A DNA stretch of 11,840 nt. Origin: Clostridiales bacterium (GTDB lineage Bacteria > Bacillota_A > Clostridia > Christensenellales > Aristaeellaceae). The stretch spans positions 1 to 11,840 of the forward strand of contig JAAYZL010000159.1 in assembly GCA_012514855.1 (NCBI GenBank), in the 5' to 3' direction. The position numbers and the translations under genes are program-made. Shown here one piece after another: positions 1 to 5,913 of this stretch. The notes below the pieces were generated by a model, which saw only the letters and a list, made by a program, of their open reading frames with translations, was not told where the DNA came from and did not search any database. The first letter of the stretch is position 1. Each line of letters starts with the position of its first letter.

Positions 1-545
1 ATTTCAGAAACGGCGTCACCATTGAAATGGACTTCGGCATCTGGACCGTCGTCAACTTTCTGCACGTCAAGCCCGGCAAGGGCGCGGCGTTTGTGCGCAC
101 GAAGCTGAAAAACATCGTGACGGGCGCGGTCATCGAGCGCACGTTCAACCCCACCGACAAATTGCCCAAGGCGCACATCGAGACCAAGGAGATGCAGTAT
201 CTCTACAGCGACGGGGACATGTACCACTTCATGGATCTGGAGACCTACGACCAGCTTCCGCTGGCGCACGAGCAGGTCGAGGACGCGATCCCGTTTGTCA
301 AGGAAAACACGAACGTGACGGTTCGCTTCTTCAAGGGCGCGCCGTTCAGCGTCGAGGCGCCGAACTTCGTCGAGCTCGAGGTGACCTCGACCGAGCCGGG
401 CTTCAAGGGCGACACCGCCTCCAACACCACGAAGCCCGCGACCGTCGAGACGGGCTTCACGCTGCAGGTGCCGCTGTTTATCGAGATCGGCGACAAGCTC
501 AGGATCGACACCCGCAACGGCGGCGAGTACCTGGGCCGCGCATAA
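1..545 (+). CDS. efp: Elongation factor P (5' end cut by window edge)
   Basis: EF-P binds ribosomes stalled on proline stretches, between the P and E sites, and helps peptide-bond formation. The reading frame is open from the first full codon at base 3 and begins [12 protein letters not shown], which matches the family start after about six missing residues; the ATG at 27 is therefore internal (it is the M of TIEMD) and not the true start. About 180 residues are visible, so the whole protein would be near the usual 185. The N-terminal KOW-like domain carries [14 protein letters not shown], with the loop lysine of PGKG that is the site of post-translational modification in many bacteria. The central and C-terminal OB folds follow, ending in the family-typical GGEYLGRA. 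The stop is TAA at 543-545. A small hairpin follows, then a gene for an acidic zinc-ribbon protein. Identification is secure; which modification is used cannot be told from this window. Confidence 0.97.
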   Translation, partial: FRNGVTIEMDFGIWTVVNFLHVKPGKGAAFVRTKLKNIVTGAVIERTFNPTDKLPKAHIETKEMQYLYSDGDMYHFMDLETYDQLPLAHEQVEDAIPFVKENTNVTVRFFKGAPFSVEAPNFVELEVTSTEPGFKGDTASNTTKPATVETGFTLQVPLFIEIGDKLRIDTRNGGEYLGRA

Positions 546-573
546 CCGGACCCCGGTCGCACATCATGGATAG

Positions 574-598
574 GGGCGGCTGGATGGCCGCCCTGTTT
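574..598 (+). terminator. Weak hairpin after efp
   Basis: A 7-bp G+C stem (574-580 with 587-593, GGGCGGC/GCCGCCC, 6-base loop) is followed by TGTTT. It lies between the efp stop and the ribosome binding site of the next gene. The T-run is short, so it may only weaken read-through or be a chance structure of GC-rich DNA. Confidence 0.35.
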
Positions 599-601
599 CG
601 C

Positions 602-608
602 AGGAGGT
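602..608 (+). promoter_or_regulatory. Shine-Dalgarno that fixes the start of the CD1247-like gene
   Basis: AGGAGGT lies 7 bases before ATG 616. The in-frame GTG at 607 overlaps this site, so it cannot be the start. Confidence 0.85.
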
Positions 609-615
609 GACATTC

Positions 616-1131
616 ATGGCGGATCTGTCTGAGAAAATCGGCTATCTCCGCGGCCTGGCCAGCAGCATGGAGCTCGATCAGGAGTCCGCAAACGCAAAGC
701 TCCTGAAGGGCGTCGTCGACGCGCTCGAGGGCGTGCTCGACGAGCTCGGCGACATGCGCGAGGATTTGAGCGAGCTCAACGACTTCGTCGAGAGCATCGA
801 CGAGGACCTCGAGGACCTCGAGGCGATGCACGACTCGGAGGAGGGCGGCGTCGAGTTCTCCGACGACGAGGACGACGAGTTCGACGACGAGGAGTTCGCC
901 CCGGAGGAGGGCCTGCGCGTGTTGAGCCGGAAGCGCACCGAGAGCGCCGGGGAGGAGGCGCTCATCGGCAGCATCTGCCCGGAGTGCGGAAAGCTGTTCT
1001 TCGCGCCGCTCGAGGGCAGCGACGCCCCGGAGGCGCTCTACAGATGCCCCCTCTGCGAAAAAGAGGTGCCGCTGCACCCATTGGGGCCGGAGAACGCGCC
1101 GATCGCCAAGAGAACCGACAGGACAAAATAA
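616..1131 (+). CDS. CD1247 N-terminal domain-like protein with acidic linker and C-terminal zinc ribbon
   Basis: Function unknown. The 171-residue protein has three visible parts. Residues 1-70 are predicted helical: the opening EKIGYLRGLA is followed by heptad-like leucines and ends in SIDEDLEDLE. This pattern matches, from memory, the Clostridia family named after C. difficile CD1247. Residues 71-100 are a very acidic, low-complexity linker of D and E. The C-terminal part holds four cysteines in two pairs, CPEC (121, 124) and CPLC (144, 147), which form a likely zinc ribbon. No signal peptide or membrane segment is seen, so it should be cytoplasmic. ATG 616 is chosen because AGGAGGT sits 7 bases upstream; the earlier GTG at 607 lies inside that site. 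It follows efp by 70 bp on the same strand and ends at a strong terminator, so it may share a transcript with efp. A role in transcription or translation is only a guess from the zinc ribbon and neighbour. Confidence 0.8.
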   Translation: MADLSEKIGYLRGLASSMELDQESANAKLLKGVVDALEGVLDELGDMREDLSELNDFVESIDEDLEDLEAMHDSEEGGVEFSDDEDDEFDDEEFAPEEGLRVLSRKRTESAGEEALIGSICPECGKLFFAPLEGSDAPEALYRCPLCEKEVPLHPLGPENAPIAKRTDRTK

Positions 1132-1136
1132 CACGG

Positions 1137-1170
1137 CGCCCGCCGCAGAGAAGCGGCGGGCGTCGATTTT
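1137..1170 (+). terminator. Rho-independent terminator after the CD1247-like gene
   Basis: A perfect 10-bp stem, CGCCCGCCGC (1137-1146) and GCGGCGGGCG (1153-1162), has a six-base AGAGAA loop and is followed closely by TTTT (1167-1170). It begins 6 bp after the stop codon at 1131. It also lies just past the end of dapH on the other strand (stop at 1179), where the trailing T-run is broken (GTTATTTTG), so it may serve both converging transcripts. Confidence 0.8.
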
Positions 1171-1178
1171 GCGAAGGT

Positions 1179-1871
1179 CTACAGCGTCCTCAGCGCGTCG
1201 ACGAGCGCGGTCTTATTCCCCGTCCCCTCGTCCTTCATCTTGATCACGCGCCCGGGAACCCCCGCGACGACGGCGTTTTCGGGAACGTCGCGTATGACGA
1301 CGCTGCCGGCGGCGACGACCGCGCCGCGGCCGATGCGCACGCCCTCGATGACGACGGCGTTCGCGCCGATCAGCACGTCGTCCTCGACGACGACCGGCGT
1401 CGCGCTGGCCGGCTCGACGACGCCCGCGAGCACCGCGCCCGCCCCGATGTGGCAGCGCCTGCCGACGATCGCGCGGCCGCCGAGCACGGCGTTCATGTCG
1501 ATCATCGTGTCGTCGCCGACGACCGCGCCGATGTTGATCACCGCGCCCATCATGATGACCGCGCGGTCGCCGATCCCGACCCGGTCGCGGATCAAAGCGC
1601 CGGGCTCGATGCGCGCGTTGATCCCCTTGAGGTCGAGCAGCGGCACGGCGCTGTTGCGGCGGTCGCTCTCGACGACCACGTCCTCGATCACCGCCGCGTG
1701 GCTTTCCAGCGCCGGGGCGACGTCGGCCCACTCGCCGAACACGATCAGGTCGCCCGCGCCGAACACCCTGCAGTTTTCAAACGCGATCGGCGCCCTCGCC
1801 TTCACATACGCCTTGACCGGCGTCTTTTTCTTCGCGTCGCGGATAAAGCGGATAATCTCCTCGGCGTTCAT
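1179..1871 (-). CDS. dapH: 2,3,4,5-tetrahydropyridine-2,6-dicarboxylate N-acetyltransferase (DapH)
   Basis: DapH uses acetyl-CoA to acetylate L-2,3,4,5-tetrahydrodipicolinate, the committed step of the acetylase branch to meso-diaminopimelate and lysine. The 230 residues are close to the usual length. The N-terminal domain starts [20 protein letters not shown], a family signature. From about residue 85 to 210 there are tandem hexapeptide repeats with the I/V/L-G-x-x-x-x period (for example [20 protein letters not shown] and [19 protein letters not shown]), which form a left-handed beta-helix; these enzymes work as trimers in the cytoplasm. AGGAGGG lies 5 bases before the ATG. It is the third gene of dapA-dapB-dapH, but a 154-bp gap with a palindromic repeat separates it from dapB. 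The presence of the acetyl rather than succinyl type fits a Firmicute. The hexapeptide fold is shared by other acyltransferases, but the N-terminal domain and gene context make the assignment firm. Confidence 0.95.
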   Translation of the reverse strand: MNAEEIIRFIRDAKKKTPVKAYVKARAPIAFENCRVFGAGDLIVFGEWADVAPALESHAAVIEDVVVESDRRNSAVPLLDLKGINARIEPGALIRDRVGIGDRAVIMMGAVINIGAVVGDDTMIDMNAVLGGRAIVGRRCHIGAGAVLAGVVEPASATPVVVEDDVLIGANAVVIEGVRIGRGAVVAAGSVVIRDVPENAVVAGVPGRVIKMKDEGTGNKTALVDALRTL

Positions 1872-1904
1872 GCAGTCCCTCCTACAAACGAAATGGAAAA
1901 CAGC

Positions 1905-2027
1905 AGTGCGTCCAAAACGGCGAGAGATTTTTCTGTCCCGCTTTGTCGCTCTGCGCTCAACGTAGCTCCGCTACGCCTCGCTCCGGCTCCTAGCGGGACG
2001 GGAAAAGATCCGGCGCGACGACGCACT
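1905..2027. repeat. 123-bp imperfect palindromic intergenic element between dapB and dapH
   Basis: The ends are perfect 8-bp inverted repeats, AGTGCGTC (1905-1912) and GACGCACT (2020-2027). Inside, GTCCCGCT (1935-1942) pairs with AGCGGGAC (1992-1999) and the pairing continues outward through GATTTTTC against GGAAAAGATC with wobble pairs and one bulge. The centre contains a 6-bp hairpin, CGTAGC-TCC-GCTACG (1961-1975), flanked by CGCTC-type repeats. The whole could fold as one long cruciform or RNA hairpin. There is no coding capacity. The shape resembles non-autonomous palindromic repeats (MITE- or RUP-like), but no flanking target duplication was seen and there is no second copy in the window. 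It fills nearly the whole gap, leaving about 33 bp with the dapH ribosome binding site. Alternative: a cis-acting RNA structure controlling the dapB/dapH ratio. Confidence 0.6.
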
Positions 2028-2760
2028 AATGTTTGGAATTCGTTAGTCCCAGTACGTCGTCGACGGTATACAGCCCCGGCGCGCGGCCCACGGCAAAATC
2101 CAGCGCCTTGACCGCCCCCGCCGCGAACACTCTGCGGGTCGCGGCCTGATGCCGGAACTCCAACAGCTCGTTGTTTCCGAAGAAGCACACGCGGTGCTCG
2201 CCCGCCTCGGTGCCGCCGCGCACCGCATGCACGCCGATCTCCCTGCCGCGCGCGCCGGCGAATCCCTCGCGGCCGCAGACGCGCGCGTAATCGCCGTCCG
2301 GGTCGATCGCACTCAGCAGCGCCTTCGCCGTGCCGCTGGGCGCGTCGGCCTTCTGGTTGTGGTGCGCCTCGACGATCTCCGCGTCGAACCCGGCCTCGAG
2401 AAGCAGCGGCCCGACGGACTTAAGCGCGCGCCGGAGCACCGCGACGCCGAGCGAGTAGTTCGAGCTGTGCACGATCGGCACGTGCTCGGAAGCCGCGCGG
2501 ATCGCCGCGATCTGCTCGGAGGTATACCCCGTCGTCCCGATCACGACCGCGGCCTGGGCATCCTCGGCGCGCGCGAGCACGTTTTCGAGGTTTCCCGGAT
2601 ACGAGAAGTCGACGATCGCGTCGGGCTTCCCCGGCACGTCAAACGGGCTGTCGAACAGCCCCGGATGCACCATGCCGAGGATTTCGACGTCCTCGCGCGG
2701 CCTGAGCAGCTCCGCGATCATTCGGGCCATCTTCCCGTAGCCCGCGAGTATCAGCTTCAT
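2026..2760 (-). CDS. dapB: 4-hydroxy-tetrahydrodipicolinate reductase (DapB)
   Basis: DapB reduces the DapA product with NAD(P)H to tetrahydrodipicolinate, the substrate of DapH. The 244-residue protein is a compact form (many homologues have about 265). The N-terminal Rossmann fold carries GYGKMA (residues 7-12) and VIGTTGYT near 73-80. The catalytic segment is EAHHNQKADAPSGTA, with His133, His134 and Lys137 as the expected active-site residues. The C-terminal part ends GLYTVDDVLGL and then a short tail TNSKH. The frame is open well upstream inside dapA, but the ATG at 2758-2760 is the right start: it overlaps the dapA stop as ATGA (4 bp), a sign of translational coupling, and the protein then begins MKLILAGYGKM as expected. 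The TAG stop uses two bases of the adjacent palindromic repeat, so the last residues may have been changed when that repeat arrived. Identification is secure. Confidence 0.96.
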   Translation of the reverse strand: MKLILAGYGKMARMIAELLRPREDVEILGMVHPGLFDSPFDVPGKPDAIVDFSYPGNLENVLARAEDAQAAVVIGTTGYTSEQIAAIRAASEHVPIVHSSNYSLGVAVLRRALKSVGPLLLEAGFDAEIVEAHHNQKADAPSGTAKALLSAIDPDGDYARVCGREGFAGARGREIGVHAVRGGTEAGEHRVCFFGNNELLEFRHQAATRRVFAAGAVKALDFAVGRAPGLYTVDDVLGLTNSKH

Positions 2761-3632
2761 GCGCCCTCCAGCACTTTGAGCGCCTCGTGGAGCACGGCGC
2801 GGTTCTTCGGGTCCATCTCGCACAGCGGCAGCCGGTACCCGCCCGCGCCCATGCCCAGGCGGTTCATCGCCTCCTTGACCGGGATCGGGTTGACCTCGAT
2901 GAACAGCGCGTTGATCAGCGGCAGGTATTTCAGTTGCAGCTCCCTTGAGCGGGCGATGTCCCCCGCCTTCCACAGGGCGACGATGTCGTGCGTCTCCCTC
3001 GGGCAGATGTTCGCGAACACGCTGATAACGCCCGTGCCGCCCAGGGAAAGGATCGGCACGATCATGTCGTCGTTTCCGGACATCAGCGCGAACTCGTCGT
3101 TTGTCAGCCTCGCGATCTTCGCCGCGTACGAGATGTCGCCGCTGGCCTCCTTGATGCCGCGGATGTTCCTGTGGCGGCTCAATTCCGCGACGCACTCGAC
3201 CGACAGCGCGCAGCTCGTGCGGCCCGGCACGTTGTACAATATCGCCGGCAGGTCGACCTGATCGACGACCGTCTGGAAGTGCCTGTACATGCCGCGCTGG
3301 TTCGCCTTGTTGTAGTACGGCGTGATCAGAAGCAGTCCGTCGACGCCGCAGTCGCGGAACGTCCGGCTCTTCGTCAGGGACGTCTCGGTCGAGTTCGAGC
3401 CGCCGCCCGCGATGACCGGGATTCTGCCCGCGATCGCGTCCACCGTGCAGCGCACGATCGCCGCGTCCTCGGCGTGCTCGGTCGTGCTCGACTCGCCGGT
3501 CGTCCCCAGCACCACGATGCCGTCGGTGCCGTTCTCCACGTGCCAGTTGCAGAGCTCCTTCAGCTTCTCGTAGTTTACGCTTCCATCCTCGTGGAACGGG
3601 GTCACCAGCGCCACATAGCTGCCCTCAAACAT
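2757..3632 (-). CDS. dapA: 4-hydroxy-tetrahydrodipicolinate synthase (DapA)
   Basis: DapA condenses pyruvate with aspartate semialdehyde, the first step specific to diaminopimelate and lysine. It has 291 residues, the usual length, and is a (beta/alpha)8 barrel of the NAL superfamily. All key residues are visible at the classic positions: Thr44-Thr45 in GTTGES, Tyr106-Tyr107 in TPYYNK, Tyr133 and Arg138 in YNVPGRT, and the Schiff-base Lys161 in GIKEAS. A GGGAGGG ribosome binding site ends 7 bases before the ATG. It is the first gene of a minus-strand cluster and overlaps dapB by 4 bp. A near-consensus sigma-A promoter lies about 35-60 bp upstream, giving a leader of only about 25 bases, so there is no room for a lysine riboswitch. 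Whether it is inhibited by lysine cannot be read with confidence here. Confidence 0.97.
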   Translation of the reverse strand: MFEGSYVALVTPFHEDGSVNYEKLKELCNWHVENGTDGIVVLGTTGESSTTEHAEDAAIVRCTVDAIAGRIPVIAGGGSNSTETSLTKSRTFRDCGVDGLLLITPYYNKANQRGMYRHFQTVVDQVDLPAILYNVPGRTSCALSVECVAELSRHRNIRGIKEASGDISYAAKIARLTNDEFALMSGNDDMIVPILSLGGTGVISVFANICPRETHDIVALWKAGDIARSRELQLKYLPLINALFIEVNPIPVKEAMNRLGMGAGGYRLPLCEMDPKNRAVLHEALKVLEGA

Positions 3633-3664
3633 CGGACATCCCTCCCAGTTCTTGGATTCGCTCC

Positions 3665-3693
3665 ATCATACCAGAAAATTGTTTATTTTGCAA
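3665..3693 (-). promoter_or_regulatory. Sigma-A promoter for dapA
   Basis: On the minus strand, TTGCAA (3688-3693) and TATGAT (3665-3670) are separated by exactly 17 bases, with TGG just before the -10 box (extended -10). The start of transcription should fall near 3658, about 26 bases before the dapA ATG. The surrounding DNA is clearly AT-richer than the genes on either side. Confidence 0.85.
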
Positions 3694-3725
3694 GTTTTGA
3701 AGAAACTTACTTCATTTTCCATTCT

Positions 3726-3753
3726 TTGCACAGCCAGCGTACAGATTTAATGT
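3726..3753 (+). promoter_or_regulatory. Possible promoter for the M20 amidohydrolase gene run
   Basis: TTGCAC (3726-3731) is followed after 16 bases by TAATGT (3748-3753). The match is moderate; TATGCT at 3757-3762 is another possible -10 but lacks a matching -35. Some promoter must lie here because the upstream gene is divergent. Confidence 0.45.
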
Positions 3754-3762
3754 TCTTATGCT

Positions 3763-3775
3763 ACAGTACGACTGT
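3763..3775. promoter_or_regulatory. Small inverted repeat downstream of the plus-strand promoter
   Basis: ACAGT-ACG-ACTGT is a perfect 5-3-5 palindrome placed just after the likely transcription start of the M20 gene. It could be an operator half-site pair, but it is short enough to be chance. Confidence 0.25.
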
Positions 3776-3800
3776 CGAGATTTTTTCCGGAGGTGTTCTC

Positions 3801-4901
3801 ATGCTCGAGGCGCTCAAGCGGCACCGCCGCGCGCTGCATAGGATTCCCGAAATCGGCTTCGATCTTCCCAAGACGCGCGAATACGTGCTCTCCCAGCTTC
3901 GGCCGCTCGGCGCAGCGCTCGAGGACGCGGCCGGCGGCGGCATTTTGGCCTTTTTCGACGCGGGCAAGCCGGACGCGGTCGCGTTCCGCGCGGACATGGA
4001 CGCGCTCTTGATTCCCGAGCCGGACGGCTGCCCGTTCCGCTCGGAGCACGCGGGCAACATGCACGCCTGCGGCCACGACGCGCACATGGCGATGCTGCTC
4101 ACGTTCGCCGCGTGGGCCTCGGAAAACCTCGAAAAGCTCCCGCACAACCTGCTCCTGATCTTCCAGCCCGCCGAGGAGAGCGGCGGCGGCGCGCTCGCGA
4201 TCGCAAAGAGCGGCGTTCTCGAGCGCTACGGAGTCCTTCGCATCTTCGCGGCGCACGTCTATCCCGCGGTCGAGTTCGGCGTGCTCGCGTCGCGCCCCGG
4301 GCCGTTCATGGCGACCTGCTCGGAGATTCACGCGCGGTTTTCCGGCGCGTCGGCGCACGCGGCGAAGTGGCGCGAGGGCCGCGACGCGCTCCGGGCCGGC
4401 GCGGAGTTCGCGCACGCGCTCGCCGCGTTCGACGAAGCGCTTTCCATGCCGCATCTGCTGAAAATATGCCGCTTCCGCGCGGGCTCGTCGACGAACGTCG
4501 TCGCCGACCTCGCCGAGGTGGATGGGACCGTGCGCACATTCAACCGCGAGGACTTCGAGTTCCTGAAGTCGGAGATACGCAGGATCGCCTCCGACGCCTC
4601 CGCCCCGCTCGGCGTCACGGCGGAGGTCGCCTTTTCCGAGCCGTACCCGCCGCTCGTCAACGATGTCAATGTATACGAACGCTTCCGCGAGGCGGTCTCC
4701 GGCATGCGCTACCACGAGCTCCCCGAGCCCGACCTCGTGTCCGAGGACTTTTCGTCGTACCTCGAGCGCGTGCCGGGCATGATGTTCTATGTGGGCTTGG
4801 GAACCGGCGCGGCGCTGCACTCCCCGCAGTTCCATTTTGACGAGGCGGCGCTCGTTTCCGGCGCCGAGGCGTTCCGGCGGCTCGCGCTTCTGGCCGATTG
4901 A
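3801..4901 (+). CDS. M20 family metallo-amidohydrolase, probable N-acetyl-diaminopimelate deacetylase (YkuR-like)
   Basis: A cytoplasmic metal-dependent amidase of the M20D (HipO/YkuR) type, 366 residues. Visible motifs: HRIPEIGF near the N-terminus, [22 protein letters not shown] with Cys90 and His92 as metal ligands, QPAEES with Glu125 as the general base and Glu126 as a ligand, His152 in AAHVYP, a dimerisation-domain segment with SAHAA, and His340 in ALHSPQF. The frame is open far upstream into dapA, but ATG 3801 is chosen for its GGAGGTG site 5 bases away and because the protein then starts at the family N-terminus. It is divergent from dapA, and the DapH route needs a deacetylase that releases diaminopimelate. 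Segments such as FMATCSEI and [20 protein letters not shown] recall B. subtilis YkuR, so that role is the best inference. Alternatives are an aminoacylase or N-acyl-ornithine/citrulline deacylase, suggested by the ornithine carbamoyltransferase 13 bp downstream. Confidence 0.8.
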   Translation: MLEALKRHRRALHRIPEIGFDLPKTREYVLSQLRPLGAALEDAAGGGILAFFDAGKPDAVAFRADMDALLIPEPDGCPFRSEHAGNMHACGHDAHMAMLLTFAAWASENLEKLPHNLLLIFQPAEESGGGALAIAKSGVLERYGVLRIFAAHVYPAVEFGVLASRPGPFMATCSEIHARFSGASAHAAKWREGRDALRAGAEFAHALAAFDEALSMPHLLKICRFRAGSSTNVVADLAEVDGTVRTFNREDFEFLKSEIRRIASDASAPLGVTAEVAFSEPYPPLVNDVNVYERFREAVSGMRYHELPEPDLVSEDFSSYLERVPGMMFYVGLGTGAALHSPQFHFDEAALVSGAEAFRRLALLAD

Positions 4902-4907
4902 AAGGAG
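4901..4907 (+). promoter_or_regulatory. Shine-Dalgarno that decides the argF start
   Basis: AAAGGAG ends 7 bases before ATG 4915. An in-frame ATG at 4909 is only one base from it and is too close to be used. The first A is also the last base of the upstream stop codon. Confidence 0.75.
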
Positions 4908-4914
4908 AATGCCC

Positions 4915-5904
4915 ATGACGCTCTGCGGACGCAGCTTCCTGAAACTCCTGGACTTCACGCCGGAGGAGATCCGGTACCTGCTCGACCTGTCGAAGCGGCT
5001 CAAGCGCGAGAAGCGGCTGCGCATCGGCCACAAGCACCTGACCGGCCGCAACGTCGCGCTGCTGTTTGAAAAGACGTCGACGCGCACACGCTGCGCGTTC
5101 GAGGTCGCGGCGATGGACCTCGGCATGGGCGTGACGTTCCTCGATCCGGCCAGCACGCAGATGGGCCGCAAGGAGAGCATCGAGGACACCGCGCGCGTGC
5201 TCGGCAGGATGTACGACGGAATCGAGTACCGCGGTTTCAGCCAAAATACCGTCGAGCTGCTCGCCGAATGCGCGGGCGTTCCCGTGTGGAACGGCCTGAC
5301 CGACGAATTCCACCCGACGCAGATGCTGGCCGACCTCCTGACGATCGAGGAAAAGCTCGGCAGGCTCGAGGGCGTCAGCGTGGCGTTTCTGGGCGACGCG
5401 CGCAACAACGTCGCGAACTCGCTGATGGTCGCCTGCGCGAAGATGGGCATGCACTTCACCGCCTGCGCGCCGAGGGAGCTGTTCCCGGCGGAATCGCTCG
5501 TCGAGAGTGCCCTCGCGGTCGCGAAAAACACCGGCGCGACGGTGACCCTGACCGAGGATGTGCAGGAAGGCACGGCGGACGCCGACGCGCTCTACACCGA
5601 CATCTGGGTCTCGATGGGCGAGCCGGAAAATGTCTGGGCGGAGCGCATACGGCTGCTTTCGCCCTATCAGGTCAACGAAGCGGCGTTTTCGCGCGCGAAG
5701 GAGGGCGCGATCTTCCTGCACTGCCTGCCCTCGTACCACGACCTCAAGACCGAGATCGGGAGAGACATCCACGAACGGTTCGGCCTGACCGGGATGGAGG
5801 TCACGGACGCGGTGTTCGAGTCCCCGCGCTCGGTCGTATTCGACGAGGCCGAAAACCGCCTGCACACGATCAAGGCCGTGATGCTCGCGACGCTGTCCAA
5901 ATAG
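4915..5904 (+). CDS. argF: Ornithine carbamoyltransferase
   Basis: It transfers the carbamoyl group between carbamoyl phosphate and ornithine/citrulline, either in arginine synthesis or, in reverse, in the arginine deiminase pathway. The 329-residue protein has the full set of family motifs: the carbamoyl-phosphate loop STRTR (residues 55-59), HPTQ (133-136), the ornithine-binding Asp229 with the SMG loop (233-235), and HCLP (269-272) with the catalytic cysteine at 270. The SMG loop separates it from aspartate and the N-acetylornithine/succinylornithine carbamoyltransferases. Start ATG 4915 is chosen for spacing to AAAGGAG; the frame is open upstream. The stretch [20 protein letters not shown] is typical of the long forms of about 330 residues, which include catabolic ArcB enzymes, so ArcB is possible. 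No arginine deiminase, carbamate kinase or other arg gene is in the window. It is 13 bp after the M20 gene, and its TAG stop overlaps the next gene's ribosome binding site, so the three are likely co-transcribed. Confidence 0.95.
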   Translation: MTLCGRSFLKLLDFTPEEIRYLLDLSKRLKREKRLRIGHKHLTGRNVALLFEKTSTRTRCAFEVAAMDLGMGVTFLDPASTQMGRKESIEDTARVLGRMYDGIEYRGFSQNTVELLAECAGVPVWNGLTDEFHPTQMLADLLTIEEKLGRLEGVSVAFLGDARNNVANSLMVACAKMGMHFTACAPRELFPAESLVESALAVAKNTGATVTLTEDVQEGTADADALYTDIWVSMGEPENVWAERIRLLSPYQVNEAAFSRAKEGAIFLHCLPSYHDLKTEIGRDIHERFGLTGMEVTDAVFESPRSVVFDEAENRLHTIKAVMLATLSK

Positions 5905-5913
5905 GAGGACGAG

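Noticed and set aside
607..615. GTG start for the CD1247-like gene
   Set aside because: It overlaps the AGGAGGT ribosome binding site; ATG 616 has the right spacing.
1905..2027. CRISPR or transposase-bearing insertion sequence
   Set aside because: There are no spaced direct repeats and the element is too short to encode a protein; it is a single palindromic structure.
2761..3195. N-terminal extension of DapB into dapA
   Set aside because: The upstream part is an out-of-frame reading of dapA with no similarity to a known domain. The ATGA overlap and the Rossmann-fold start place the true start at 2760.
3633..3664. Lysine riboswitch upstream of dapA
   Set aside because: The predicted leader is only about 26 bases long, far too short for an L-box.
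2988..3800. Long N-terminal extension of the M20 enzyme
   Set aside because: It is an antisense reading of dapA followed by the AT-rich promoter region. The strong GGAGGTG site and the family N-terminus support ATG 3801.
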